NCBI GenBank assembly: GCA_036001065.1
Contig: DASYUQ010000130.1
Location: 1 to 35,338 of the forward strand
DNA: 35,338 nucleotides
Origin: Candidatus Methylomirabilota bacterium
GTDB taxonomy: Bacteria; Methylomirabilota; Methylomirabilia; Rokubacteriales; CSP1-6
Direction of reading: 5' to 3'
The notes under the pieces were generated by a model, which was not told the DNA's origin, did not search any database, and saw only the letters and a list, made by a program, of their open reading frames with translations. This document shows, one piece after another, positions 1-7,816 of this stretch. A program made the position numbers and the translations under genes. Each line of letters starts with the position of its first letter. The stretch's first letter is position 1.

Positions 1-1008
1 TATTGCGGAAAATTTCTTGACGAAATGACCGACGAGTAGCGGTATATCTTCTTTGCGCTCGCGCAGCGCCGGCATTTCAACTGGAATGACATTGAGCCGA
101 TAATAGAGGGCTTCTTGAAACTTTCCGGCTTCCATCATTTCTTTCAAGTTCTTGCTTGTTGCTGCCACCACTCGCACATCGACTTTGATGGATTGCTTGC
201 CGCCCAGCCGGTGGAACTCGTGCGATTGCAGAAACCGCAGCAGCTTGGCCTGCAATGGATAGGCCAGCTCGCTTATCTCATCGAGAAAGATAGTGCCCCC
301 ATCACCCTGCTCGATCTGGCCGATATAACGTTCTATCGCTCCCGTGTATGCACCCTTCTCGTGACCGAACAGCTCCGATTCGAGCAGGTTCTCGGGCAGC
401 GAGGCGCAGTCGACCGGCACGAAGGCCTGAGCGGCGCGTGGGCTGTTGGCGTGGACGGCCCGGGCGATCAGCTCCTTGCCCGTCCCCGATTCGCCGAGAA
501 CGAGGATGTTGGCCTCGGAGCGCGCGGCTTTCTTGACCAGCTCGAAGACGCGCACCATCGCCGGGCTGCGGCCGATGATGTTCTCGAGCCCCAAGGTCTC
601 CTGGAGCTGCTCGCGCAGATTCCGGTTCTCGACGGCGAGCTGGCGGTGGCGCAGCGCGCGGTCGACGGCGACCTGGAGCTGGTCGACGGAGAAGGTCTTC
701 GGCAGGTAGTCGAAGGCCCCTTCCTTCACCGCCGCCACCGCGGATTCGAACGTGGCGAAGCCCGTGATCACGATGACGGGCAGCCCGGGATCCAGGGCCC
801 GGGCCCGGCGCAGCAGCTCCATGCCGTCGACGCCCGGCATCTTGAGATCGGTGAGGACGACGTCGGGATGGTCGGACTCCAGCAGCGCGACGCCCCGGGC
901 TCCGTCGGTCGCGGTGAGGCAGTCGTGACCGGCGCGCCCCAGGATGCGCGCGCAGTTGTCCACCATGTCGGGCTCGTCGTCGACGATGAGGACGCGCGCC
1001 TTCTTCAC
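1..1008 (-). CDS. sigma-54-dependent response regulator, NtrC family (3' end outside window)
   Basis: The 336 visible codons give a receiver domain (about residues 4-118) with acidic pocket D10-D11, phospho-acceptor D54 in the T-D-L-K-M-P-G context and K104. An AAA+ domain follows, with Walker A GESGTGKE (172-179), a sigma-54-contacting loop GAYTGA (219-224; the usual loop is GAFTGA) and Walker B around GGTIFLDE (237-244). The C-terminal DNA-binding helix-turn-helix lies beyond position 1. The GTG start at 1008 overlaps the stop of the upstream kinase by 4 bp (GTGA), so the two are co-translated. It should be phosphorylated by that kinase and activate sigma-54 RNA polymerase from upstream enhancer sites; the many sigma-54 promoters in the next 20 kb are its natural targets. 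Oddity: GC is about 51% in positions 1-360 but about 70% in the next 120 bases, so the gene is a mosaic. Confidence 0.96.
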   Translation of the reverse strand, partial: MKKARVLIVDDEPDMVDNCARILGRAGHDCLTATDGARGVALLESDHPDVVLTDLKMPGVDGMELLRRARALDPGLPVIVITGFATFESAVAAVKEGAFDYLPKTFSVDQLQVAVDRALRHRQLAVENRNLREQLQETLGLENIIGRSPAMVRVFELVKKAARSEANILVLGESGTGKELIARAVHANSPRAAQAFVPVDCASLPENLLESELFGHEKGAYTGAIERYIGQIEQGDGGTIFLDEISELAYPLQAKLLRFLQSHEFHRLGGKQSIKVDVRVVAATSKNLKEMMEAGKFQEALYYRLNVIPVEMPALRERKEDIPLLVGHFVKKFSAI

Positions 1009-2636
1009 GCCGTTGCCGCCGCGCTCACCGGGAAGGCCAGGACGAAGGTGGTTCCCTTGCCGGGCTGGGACTCCACGTCCAGTGTGCCCTGATGATCACG
1101 CACGATGCCGTACGAGATCGACAGGCCGAGCCCGGTGCCGTGCGCCTTCGTCGTGAAGAACGGATCGAAGATCTTCGGCAAGATCTCGGGGGGAATACCG
1201 GGCCCCGTGTCGCGAACGATCAGACGGACGTACCCCGGACGCTGGGCGTCGGTTTCGACGGCGATCTCGCCGCCGTCGCTCATGGCGTCGCGGGCATTGA
1301 GCACGAGGTTCATGAGCACCTGCTGGAGGGCCGTGGCGTCGCCATGGATCGGGGGGAGCCCCGGTGTCAGGCGGCGCGTCAGGGTGATGCCGTCTTTGAC
1401 GATCTGCTTCTCGATCAGCAGCAGCGTCTCATCGGCGACGTGGTTCAGATCCACGGGGCCCTGGGCCCCGCCCGACTGGCGGGCGAACGACAGGAGACCC
1501 TGGACGATGCGGGCGACGCGCTGGGCATGGCGGTGGAGCACCTGCAGATCGTCGCGCATGCCGGCGGGCAGCGACCGAGGATCGGTTTCCAGCAGCATCA
1601 GCTCGATCCGCGAGGAGATGATGCCGATAGGGTTGTTCAGCTCGTGGGCGAGCCCGGCCGCCAGGGTGCCGAGCGCGGCGAGCTTCTCCGCCTGGCGGGC
1701 CGCACGCTCCAGGCCGACCCGCTCGGTGATGTCATCGATGAGGAGGACGGCGCCGGCCGGCCCGCCGCTCTGGCGGAGCAGGCTGCCCCTGATGTTCCAG
1801 GCCACCCGCTCGCCCCGGAGCGTCTCGTGCTCGACGGCGTCGAGCTTGAACTCCTCAATCTCGCCGCGGAGCAGCCGCTGGAGCGGTTCCACCACCCCCT
1901 CGCGCTTGAAGTTCGGGTTCACGTCGACGAGCAGCCGGCCCATCAGCTCGGCGCCCGCCCCTCCGCACCACTGCTCCATCGTCTGGTTCCAGGCGATGAT
2001 CCGTCCCTCGTGGTCGAGCACGATGAGCCCCTCGCGGAGGCTTTCCACCACGCTGCGGATGAACCGTTCGCGCTCGCGAGCCTCGGCGGAGAGCGCCCCG
2101 ACCTGGAGCCGCTCGGCCTCCTCGACGTCGCCCAGGATGCCGACACCGATGGCGGTGCCGACCAGGACCGAAATCCGGATCGCCATGTTGGCCAGCTCGA
2201 CCTCCGCGATGCTGGGCCAGACGACAGCAAGGTAGGCGACGGCCGAGCCGAGCGCGACGAGGACACCGCGCTTGATGCCGTAGTAATAGGACTGGAGCCC
2301 CGCGATGACGAGCAGCGCCAGGAAGAGCGTGCTCTGCGCCCCGCCCGTGAGGTGGATGAGCGTGAGCGCGAAGGCGAGATCCACCAGCAGCACGAACAGG
2401 TTGAGGCGCAGCATAGCGGGCGGTCGGAGCCAGAGCGCGGTGATGACGGCGACGCTGTAGACGAGGAACCCCAGCATCGTCGTGTCGACGGCGGTCCACT
2501 CCGGGACTGGCCGCGGCGCCAGCAGAACCCACGCGTACCCTGAGACGATCGCCAGCACGCGGATGAGCGGCAGCGCCACCACACGGGTGCCGCCGACGCG
2601 CTGAGCCACCCGCTGGATCAGGAGCCCGATGGGCAC
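1005..2636 (-). CDS. membrane-bound PAS sensor histidine kinase (NtrB/AtoS type)
   Basis: This 543-residue protein begins with about six hydrophobic segments (roughly residues 20-168), followed by a PAS domain (about 190-305). A HisKA domain follows with H331 in A-H-E-L-N-N-P. The HATPase domain has an N-box around N447 (N-L-V-L-N-A-R-D-A), G1 box D-T-G-P-G-I (476-481), F box F-D-P-F-F-T-T-K and G2 box GTGLGL (500-505). No receiver domain is attached. It should autophosphorylate on H331 and pass phosphate to the regulator whose GTG start overlaps its stop codon. The signal is unknown; the membrane and PAS portions would fit redox, oxygen or energy sensing, given the anaerobic-energy genes nearby. 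It is divergent from the CBS operon that starts at 2801. No minus-strand sigma-54 box was seen upstream of it. Confidence 0.95.
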   Translation of the reverse strand: MPIGLLIQRVAQRVGGTRVVALPLIRVLAIVSGYAWVLLAPRPVPEWTAVDTTMLGFLVYSVAVITALWLRPPAMLRLNLFVLLVDLAFALTLIHLTGGAQSTLFLALLVIAGLQSYYYGIKRGVLVALGSAVAYLAVVWPSIAEVELANMAIRISVLVGTAIGVGILGDVEEAERLQVGALSAEARERERFIRSVVESLREGLIVLDHEGRIIAWNQTMEQWCGGAGAELMGRLLVDVNPNFKREGVVEPLQRLLRGEIEEFKLDAVEHETLRGERVAWNIRGSLLRQSGGPAGAVLLIDDITERVGLERAARQAEKLAALGTLAAGLAHELNNPIGIISSRIELMLLETDPRSLPAGMRDDLQVLHRHAQRVARIVQGLLSFARQSGGAQGPVDLNHVADETLLLIEKQIVKDGITLTRRLTPGLPPIHGDATALQQVLMNLVLNARDAMSDGGEIAVETDAQRPGYVRLIVRDTGPGIPPEILPKIFDPFFTTKAHGTGLGLSISYGIVRDHQGTLDVESQPGKGTTFVLAFPVSAAATA

Positions 2637-2681
2637 GCCCAGATTATACGCGCCCGCTTCGCACGGGCCGTGGCCGCGGGG

Positions 2682-2699
2682 TGGGGCGAGCGTGGACCA
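2682..2699 (+). promoter_or_regulatory. candidate enhancer (UAS) for the NtrC-type regulator, site 1
   Basis: An imperfect dyad TGGGGC-N6-GGACCA begins exactly 90 bp before the -24 box at 2772. Similar dyads occur at 9383 (also exactly 90 bp), 14589 (88 bp, perfect) and 13561 (101 bp). Location and symmetry suit an NtrC-family binding site. It also lies just upstream of the kinase gene, so it could take part in autoregulation. The assignment is inferred from position and similarity only. Confidence 0.5.
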
Positions 2700-2771
2700 G
2701 GAGCGGGCGGCACTGCCCCACCGGGCTGCCGTGTCTGTGCTCTAAACGCGCGGATTCTCGCACCTCGGGCG

Positions 2772-2787
2772 TGGCACCGTCATTGCT
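2772..2787 (+). promoter_or_regulatory. sigma-54 promoter P1 (CBS-birA-hpf-usp operon)
   Basis: TGGCAC-CGTCA-TTGCT matches the -24/-12 consensus with the invariant GG-N10-GC spacing (GG 2773-2774, GC 2785-2786). A transcription start about 12 bp beyond the GC (near 2797) would lie only a few bases before the ATG at 2801, so the transcript may be practically leaderless. Confidence 0.85.
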
Positions 2788-2800
2788 CACGCTTCCGGGT

Positions 2801-3256
2801 ATGCGAGTCAGCGAGATCATGAGCCGAGAGGTGACGACGATCGGAGTGCCGGACTCCTGTCACGAGGCCGCGGCGCGCATGTACCACGCGAAGATCCGCC
2901 ATCTGCCGGTCGTGGATGCCGGCGGGCGGCTGGTGGGAATCGTGACCGACCGTGACCTCCGCCACCGGCTCTTCGCCCCCGGCGTCTTCTCCCGGATCGG
3001 CACCATGCCGGTCGAGGCGCTGCTCAAGGCGGTGCCGGTGAGCGAGATCATGTCGGCCCCGGTCGTGGCAGTGAGCCCGACCGACGATCTCGAGCGGGCG
3101 GCGCGACGGATGCTGGAGGACAAGGTCGGCTCGCTCCCGGTGGTGGAGGACGGGCGGGTCCTCGGAATCATCACCGAGACCGATCTGCTGCGGCGGATCG
3201 TCCAGGCCGACGCCTGCTGCCATGAAGGCGACTGCATCATCGTGTCCTACCCGTGA
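2801..3256 (+). CDS. tandem CBS domain protein
   Basis: The 151-residue protein consists of two CBS repeats (about residues 1-62 and 78-142), each opening with V-S-E-I-M and closing with a G-I-V/I-T-D/E-x-D-L core, then a short cysteine-bearing tail (A-C-C-H-E-G-D-C). Stand-alone CBS pairs bind adenine nucleotides (AMP, ATP, SAM) and act as energy sensors. The ATG at 2801 is chosen because it begins the first CBS strand. No Shine-Dalgarno sequence precedes it, and the sigma-54 promoter at 2772 places the transcript start almost on it. First gene of an operon that continues with birA, whose start overlaps this stop codon. The C-C-x3-D-C tail could bind metal, but that is speculative. Confidence 0.9.
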   Translation: MRVSEIMSREVTTIGVPDSCHEAAARMYHAKIRHLPVVDAGGRLVGIVTDRDLRHRLFAPGVFSRIGTMPVEALLKAVPVSEIMSAPVVAVSPTDDLERAARRMLEDKVGSLPVVEDGRVLGIITETDLLRRIVQADACCHEGDCIIVSYP

Positions 3257-4008
3257 TGATGGAATCGCCGACCGCCCCCCGCCCCCCCTCGGCGCTCGAG
3301 CAGGATTGCCTGTGCATCGAGCTGATCCGGCGCCACCTCGCGACCGACACGGTGGGCTTCCAGATCTTCCTGTATCAGGAGCTGACGTCCACCAACGCCG
3401 TCCTGCGGCGCCTCGCCGAAGCGGGCGTCCGCGAGGGCACGGTCGTGCTTGCCGAAACGCAGACCGCGGGACGCGGCCGGCTCGGCAAGAGCTGGTTTTC
3501 GCCCCCCGGGGTCAACCTCTACGTCTCGGTGCTCTTTCGCCCCCCGATCCCGCGCACGGCGGTGCCGGTGTTCTCCTTCATCACGTCCCTCGCGCTCAGC
3601 GATGCGATCGGGGCGGAAGGCGTGGCGGCCGCGATCAGGTGGCCCAACGACGTCCTGATCGAGGGCAAGAAGGTGGCGGGAACCCTAGTCTCCTACGCGA
3701 CGGCCGGTGATCTGGCCGAGTACGTGATCCTCGGCGCCGGTGTCAACCTGAACGTGGACGAGGCGACGCTGGCGGCGGCACTGGGCCCGGCCGGCCTGGC
3801 CGCGACGTCGCTCCGCGCGGCGGCGGGCCGCCCGATCGATCGCAACGTCTTCGCGGCCGCGTTCCTGAACTTTCTTGAGAAGTGGTGGGACGCGTATCGG
3901 GTGTCCGGGCCCCCGGCCGTGCTGAGGGCCTGGCGCGAACGCGAAATCCTTGCCGGCTGCTCGCTCGGGATCCCCAGCGGTGCGGGGCCCTCACCGGCGA
4001 GATCGTGA
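3256..4008 (+). CDS. birA: biotin--[acetyl-CoA-carboxylase] ligase, apparently lacking its C-terminal domain
   Basis: The protein activates biotin with ATP and attaches it to the carboxyl-carrier lysine of biotin enzymes. The catalytic core is clear: the substrate segment S-T-N-A, the biotinyl-AMP loop G-R-G-R-L-G-K-S-W, W-P-N-D-V-L-I and the K-K-V-A-G-T-L segment. There is no N-terminal DNA-binding domain, so this is a group I, non-repressor type, with about 40 extra residues at the N-terminus. The usual C-terminal SH3-like domain cannot be recognised: after R-E-I-L-A-G the frame gives about 14 unrelated residues and stops. A frameshift is possible, because the third frame continues as G-A-L-T-G-E-I-V. 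Start options GTG 3253, ATG 3256 and ATG 3259 cannot be separated. It is translationally coupled to the CBS gene. Confidence 0.88.
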   Translation: MMESPTAPRPPSALEQDCLCIELIRRHLATDTVGFQIFLYQELTSTNAVLRRLAEAGVREGTVVLAETQTAGRGRLGKSWFSPPGVNLYVSVLFRPPIPRTAVPVFSFITSLALSDAIGAEGVAAAIRWPNDVLIEGKKVAGTLVSYATAGDLAEYVILGAGVNLNVDEATLAAALGPAGLAATSLRAAAGRPIDRNVFAAAFLNFLEKWWDAYRVSGPPAVLRAWREREILAGCSLGIPSGAGPSPARS

Positions 4009-4028
4009 TCCGGGACGGAGGGTGTCTG

Positions 4029-4373
4029 ATGGCGATCGGGATCAGAGGACTGGGCCGCGACCGCGGGCTCGCCTCGCGCGTCAGGGGGCGTGTGGCCAAG
4101 GTGCTCGGTCGCCTGAGCGTCAGGCCGGTGACGGCGCAGGTCGCGTTCCTCGATGACAATGGCCCGAAAGGCGGCGGGATCCGGTGCGCGGTGACGCTGC
4201 GCCTGCCGTACCGCCCGCCGCTGCGCGTCGAGCACACGGCCGGGATGCCGCGCCTGGCCTTCGACGGGGCCCTCGTGGCGCTCGAGCGGCAGCTCGAGCG
4301 TTACCGCGAGCGCCAGCGGCAGGGTCGCCGCCGCCCCAAGAAGTACTACGCCGCCCAGCGGCTCCTCGGATAA
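4029..4373 (+). CDS. hpf: ribosome hibernation promoting factor / RaiA-like protein (short form)
   Basis: The 114-residue protein matches the N-terminal S30AE (HPF/YfiA, formerly sigma-54 modulation protein) fold. It opens M-A-I-x-I-R-G, has a central D-D-N-G-P-K-G-G-G-I-R-C strand pair, a late A-L-V-A-L-E-R-Q-L-E-R helix and a basic arginine-rich tail. Such proteins sit in the ribosomal A/P site and inactivate 70S or 100S ribosomes in starvation. It lacks the C-terminal dimerisation domain of long HPF. A strong GGAGGG at 4017-4022, 6 nt before the ATG, fixes the start at 4029. It lies in the P1 operon between birA and a universal stress protein, which fits a shut-down programme. Confidence 0.85.
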   Translation: MAIGIRGLGRDRGLASRVRGRVAKVLGRLSVRPVTAQVAFLDDNGPKGGGIRCAVTLRLPYRPPLRVEHTAGMPRLAFDGALVALERQLERYRERQRQGRRRPKKYYAAQRLLG

Positions 4374-4384
4374 AGGAGGGAACC

Positions 4385-4834
4385 ATGGCCAAGCTAATTC
4401 TCGTGCCGCTCGATCAGACCGGCGACGCCGAGGCCGTATTGCCCCTGGTCGCCGACGCCGCCCGCGGCGGGGGCGCGGAGGTGCGCCTGCTCCACGTCGC
4501 GCCGATCCCGGACAATGTGCTCAACGCCGACGGGCACGTCGTCGCGTACGCGGACCAGGAAATGGCGCGTCTGGAGGCGGAGGGACTGGATTACCTGCGG
4601 GCCCAGGAGGTGCATCTCATCGGCGTGCCGACGGAATGCGCCGTCCGCTTCGGGGATCCGGTGAAGGAGATCCTGCTGGAGGCGGAGGCCTTCGGCGCCG
4701 ACCTCATCACGCTCACGACCGGACACCGGCGCGGCTTGAGCCAGCTCATCCTCGGCGGCACCGCCCAGCAGCTCTGCCGGAGAAGCGAGCTGCCCGTCGT
4801 GATCCTCCGCCCCAGGACCGATGGACATTCGTGA
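4385..4834 (+). CDS. universal stress protein (UspA family)
   Basis: This single 149-residue Usp domain begins with the first strand K-L-I-L-V-P-L-D and ends with P-V-V-I-L-R-P. The nucleotide-loop region reads T-T-G-H-R-R-G-L-S-Q-L-I-L-G-G-T, which departs from the G-x2-G-x9-G-S/T ATP-binding pattern of the other Usps in this window, so ATP binding is less certain. A good AAAGGAGG lies just before the ATG. The 3' end overlaps the next gene by 14 bp. Usp proteins support survival during starvation, hypoxia and respiratory stress; the precise partner is unknown. Confidence 0.9.
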   Translation: MAKLILVPLDQTGDAEAVLPLVADAARGGGAEVRLLHVAPIPDNVLNADGHVVAYADQEMARLEAEGLDYLRAQEVHLIGVPTECAVRFGDPVKEILLEAEAFGADLITLTTGHRRGLSQLILGGTAQQLCRRSELPVVILRPRTDGHS

Positions 4835-5948
4835 GCGCCTCGGCCTGCTGGCGAAGATCGCCGGCGCGGCGACGCCGGTGGTCAGCGTCTACCTGAACAC
4901 GCGCTGGGCCGATGAGCATCAGCGCGAGCGGGTCCGGGTGTTCCTCAAGAATGCCATCCGTGGGGCTCGCGCGGCGGGCGGCCGCCCCGAGTTTAGGGAG
5001 GACCTGGACTGGATCGAGCGGGAAGGCGCGCTCCTCGTACAGCAGGCGAAGTTCCCAGAAGCCCACGGTGTCGCCCTCTTCGCCTGCCACGCGCTGGGGC
5101 TGCGCGAGGTCTTGCCGGTGCGCGTCCCCTTCGGGGATGCCTTCCTCGTGGCCGACCGGCCCTTCCTCACGCCGCTGGCCGAGGTGGCCGAAGAGGCTCC
5201 GCCGGCGCTGCTCGTATTCGTCGATGGCGTCAGCGCCCGGCTCATACCGCTCAACCCTGACGGGCGCGGCGAGGAGGTAACGCTCCGGCACGAGGTCGAG
5301 GGGCGTCATCGCCGCGGCGGCTGGGCGCTCATGGCCCAGTCGCGCTACCAGCGTCACATCGAGGCCCATCGCGGCCAGCACTTCGAGGCCGTGGCCGCCG
5401 CGCTGGCGCAGATGGTCGACGAGCGCGGGATCGAGCACATCGTCCTCGCCGGTGAAACGCGGGCGCTCGCCGTCTTCGCTAAACACCTCCCGCCACGACT
5501 CGCCGCGCGCGTGGTCGGAAGCGTCCCCGCCGCGCGCTACGAGAGCGCCAGCGTCCTGGTCGAGCGTGCGGCCGAGCTTCTCGCGGCGCTCGACCGACGC
5601 CAGGAGACCGTCGCCGTCGAGTCCACGCTCATCGAGGCGGCCAAGGGTGGACGCGCCGTCGCCGGGCTCGACGAGACCCTGGACGCCGTCGGTCGCGGCG
5701 CCGTTCACCACCTCTATCTCTCGAAGGGCTTCGACCAGCAGGGCCGGGCGTGCGTTGCTTGCGGAGCGTTACAGAACGGTGAGGGAAGCGGCTGTCGTGC
5801 CTGCGGGGCGCCGACGCGGGAGACACAACTCGGCGAGGCCATCGTCGACCGCGTGATCGCCGCCGGTGGCGCGGTCGAGGTGGTCGAGGCACATCCTGGT
5901 CTGGCGCGGGTCGGCGGGATCGCCGCGCGTCTTCGCTACGCGATGTGA
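4821..5948 (+). CDS. bacterial eRF1/Vms1-like (baeRF, VLRF1-type) protein with zinc ribbon
   Basis: This 375-residue protein resembles the bacterial eRF1-like family related to Vms1/ANKZF1 peptidyl-tRNA hydrolases. A central segment R-R-G-G-W-A-L-M-A-Q-S-R-Y-Q-R-H stands where the catalytic GGQ-like loop of the release-factor domain is expected, followed by a long helix. Then comes an L7Ae/eRF1 domain-3-like part with I-E-H-I-V-L-A-G-E. A zinc ribbon of two C-x2-C pairs (C-V-A-C ... C-R-A-C) lies near residue 320. A role in releasing nascent chains from stalled ribosomes is known for the eukaryotic relatives and inferred here. Operon partners include a ribosome hibernation factor, which supports a ribosome-linked job. 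It overlaps usp by 14 bp, so translation is coupled. Confidence 0.75.
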   Translation: MDIRERLGLLAKIAGAATPVVSVYLNTRWADEHQRERVRVFLKNAIRGARAAGGRPEFREDLDWIEREGALLVQQAKFPEAHGVALFACHALGLREVLPVRVPFGDAFLVADRPFLTPLAEVAEEAPPALLVFVDGVSARLIPLNPDGRGEEVTLRHEVEGRHRRGGWALMAQSRYQRHIEAHRGQHFEAVAAALAQMVDERGIEHIVLAGETRALAVFAKHLPPRLAARVVGSVPAARYESASVLVERAAELLAALDRRQETVAVESTLIEAAKGGRAVAGLDETLDAVGRGAVHHLYLSKGFDQQGRACVACGALQNGEGSGCRACGAPTRETQLGEAIVDRVIAAGGAVEVVEAHPGLARVGGIAARLRYAM

Positions 5949-5979
5949 GTTCGCAACAATCTCCCGTCAGGAGGCGACG

Positions 5980-6201
5980 ATGAGCTGGGCAGCGAAGCGG
6001 ATCGATGATTACCGACGGGGCGACCGCTCGACGTGGCTCGAGCGGCGAATGCTCGAACATGCCCACCCCGTCCATCTAGGACTCGCGCTTCTCGGGGGAA
6101 TCTCCGGGGCGTACGGCCTCTGGACGCACGATTGGAGGTACATCGTGGCCATGGCGCTGCTCGGTCTGATCGGTCACGCGTACACGTGGACGAGGAGATA
6201 G
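5980..6201 (+). CDS. small two-helix membrane protein, function unknown
   Basis: The 73-residue product has a charged N-terminus (Y-R-R-G-D-R-S-T-W-L-E-R-R-M-L-E-H) followed by two hydrophobic segments (about residues 30-47 and 51-68) joined by a short H-D-W turn. The start at 5980 is fixed by AGGAGG a few bases upstream. Last gene of the P1 operon, 31 bp after the eRF1-like gene. I recognise the general look of a widespread small membrane family (H-A-H-P-V-H-L motif) but can name no function. Confidence 0.7.
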   Translation: MSWAAKRIDDYRRGDRSTWLERRMLEHAHPVHLGLALLGGISGAYGLWTHDWRYIVAMALLGLIGHAYTWTRR

Positions 6202-6305
6202 GTGAGTCGGCGCCGGGACAGCCGCTGGGATAACAGAGGGACGAGCCTGCCCATGTGCTGGCGGCCCGCCGAGCAAATTCAACGCGTTACCACGGCACGA
6301 TGCTC

Positions 6306-6321
6306 TGGCATCACCGTTGCT
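6306..6321 (+). promoter_or_regulatory. sigma-54 promoter P2 (tandem usp operon)
   Basis: TGGCAT-CACCG-TTGCT has GG at 6307-6308 and GC at 6319-6320 (N10). The predicted start near 6332 gives a leader of about 20 nt that contains the GGGAGGG ribosome site of the gene at 6352. A weak dyad-like TGGGAT at 6226 is the only hint of an enhancer. Confidence 0.85.
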
Positions 6322-6351
6322 CAACCACTGGTCGGTCTTCGGGAGGGCTAG

Positions 6352-7242
6352 ATGCGCGTGTTGCTGGCGACGGATGGCTCGAAGGGTGCGCTGACGGCGA
6401 CGGAATGGCTGAGAGAATTCCCGCTTCCCCCGGATACGACGCTCGCGATCCTGACAGTGGCCACGCTCCCATCACCGCCCATCGTCCCCGAGACCCTCAG
6501 GGATCTGAGAGACGCGGTGCTGGCCGACGCCCGCCGCATCGGCGATGAGGCGTTGAAGCTCGTCGTACCGCGGTGGCCAAAGGCCGAGATTCGTGTGAGC
6601 GAGGGTGACCCGCGAGAGGAGATCGTCAGGATTGCGGAGGAATGGGGAGCGGACCTGGTCGTCGTCGGCGCGCGTGGGCTTGGAGCCGTGAAGGGCTTTT
6701 TGCTCGGAAGCGTGTCCCTGGCGGTCGTGCGACATGCGCCGTGCTCGGTGCTGGTCGTCAAGGGCGAGCCACGACGGCCTCGGGCCGTGGTCCTCGCCCT
6801 GGACGGCTCCGAGAATTCCATGCAGGCGCTGGAGTTCCTGGCGTCCCTGGACCCGGGGAAGTCGCTGGGCGTGCGCCTTCTCGGCGTAGTGGAGAAAGTC
6901 CGGTTCCCCTCCTCGGCCCCGGGGCGCCTGCGCGCGTCTCTGCGGGCCGCGCTGGCGGAGATGGAGCAGGAGCGCCGGAGCGAGCTCGAAGCGCTCCTGG
7001 GCCGTGCCAAGGCGGCGCTCGAGACGGGCGTGGGGACTGTGGAGGCATCCGTGGTCGCAGGCCCGGCGGCCGAGGAGATCATCAGGGTCGCAAACTCGGA
7101 CGGCGGCGATCTCGTCGTCGTCGGAGCCCGGGGGTTGGGCGCGGTCAAGCGTCTGCTGCTCGGAAGTGTCTCCGAGCGGGTACTGCGCGACGCGCGGTGG
7201 CCGGTGCTGATCGTCAGGCGACCACGCGAGGGCGCAGTATGA
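6352..7242 (+). CDS. tandem-domain universal stress protein
   Basis: This 296-residue protein has two Usp domains (about residues 1-140 and 143-292). Each carries an intact ATP-binding loop: V-G-A-R-G-L-G-A-V-K-x3-L-L-G-S-V. The near identity of the two loops points to internal duplication. E-type tandem Usps bind ATP and promote dormancy or hypoxic survival in other bacteria. GGGAGGG at 6341-6347 sets the ATG start. It is driven by sigma-54 promoter P2, and its stop overlaps the next usp start (ATGA). Confidence 0.95.
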   Translation: MRVLLATDGSKGALTATEWLREFPLPPDTTLAILTVATLPSPPIVPETLRDLRDAVLADARRIGDEALKLVVPRWPKAEIRVSEGDPREEIVRIAEEWGADLVVVGARGLGAVKGFLLGSVSLAVVRHAPCSVLVVKGEPRRPRAVVLALDGSENSMQALEFLASLDPGKSLGVRLLGVVEKVRFPSSAPGRLRASLRAALAEMEQERRSELEALLGRAKAALETGVGTVEASVVAGPAAEEIIRVANSDGGDLVVVGARGLGAVKRLLLGSVSERVLRDARWPVLIVRRPREGAV

Positions 7243-7796
7243 CGACGCCGTTCGCCGTTAGCCGGATCCTGTTCCCGACGGATTTCTCCGACGCCTCGCG
7301 CCTGGCCGGCCAGACGGCCGTCGCTCTGGCCCGGCACTTCGGCGCTCGCCTCATCGTTCTCCACGTCATCCCTCCGGTCACGGACCCGGAGCAGCGTCGC
7401 GCCGCGCTGCGTTCCACGACCGCGGAACTGTCGTCGGATGTCTCCGTGGAGGCCGCGACCGTCACGGGCATCCCGGCCAGACAGATCGTGGCATATGCGG
7501 GGCGCCACGAGATCGACCTGATCGTCATGGGCACGCACGGCCGCACCGGGGTCTCCCACGCGCTGCTCGGGAGCGTGGCCGAGGCCGTGCTGCGCCGGGC
7601 CCCCTGCCGGGTCCTCACGGTGCCAGCCCTGCTCGCCCAGCGCCAGCCTTCGACCGCCACCCACGAGGAGGCGGTGGCGAGGTGCATCGTGTGCGCGTCC
7701 CCGTCGGCTGATCTGATCTGCGAAACCTGCCGCGCCCGCATTCGCGGCGAGGCGCTCGAGCACAAGCAGCGGGAGGAGCGGGCGGGTCGTCACTAA
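7239..7796 (+). CDS. universal stress protein with C-terminal four-cysteine (zinc-ribbon-like) tail
   Basis: The 185-residue product has a Usp domain (about 1-137) with an intact ATP loop M-G-T-H-G-R-T-G-V-S-H-A-L-L-G-S-V. A tail of about 45 residues follows, holding C-I-V-C and C-E-T-C eleven residues apart, then a charged helix. The tail looks like a small zinc-binding treble-clef or ribbon and is not part of the normal Usp fold. Metal or redox sensing, or binding to RNA or protein, is possible but inferred. The ATG at 7239 overlaps the previous stop by 4 bp. Confidence 0.92.
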   Translation: MTTPFAVSRILFPTDFSDASRLAGQTAVALARHFGARLIVLHVIPPVTDPEQRRAALRSTTAELSSDVSVEAATVTGIPARQIVAYAGRHEIDLIVMGTHGRTGVSHALLGSVAEAVLRRAPCRVLTVPALLAQRQPSTATHEEAVARCIVCASPSADLICETCRARIRGEALEHKQREERAGRH

Positions 7797-7816
7797 CCCG
7801 CCTGAGGAGCCGAGCA

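Noticed and set aside
1092-2543. Long plus-strand open frames opposite the histidine kinase
   Set aside because: High-GC antisense shadows; the minus-strand kinase has every catalytic motif.
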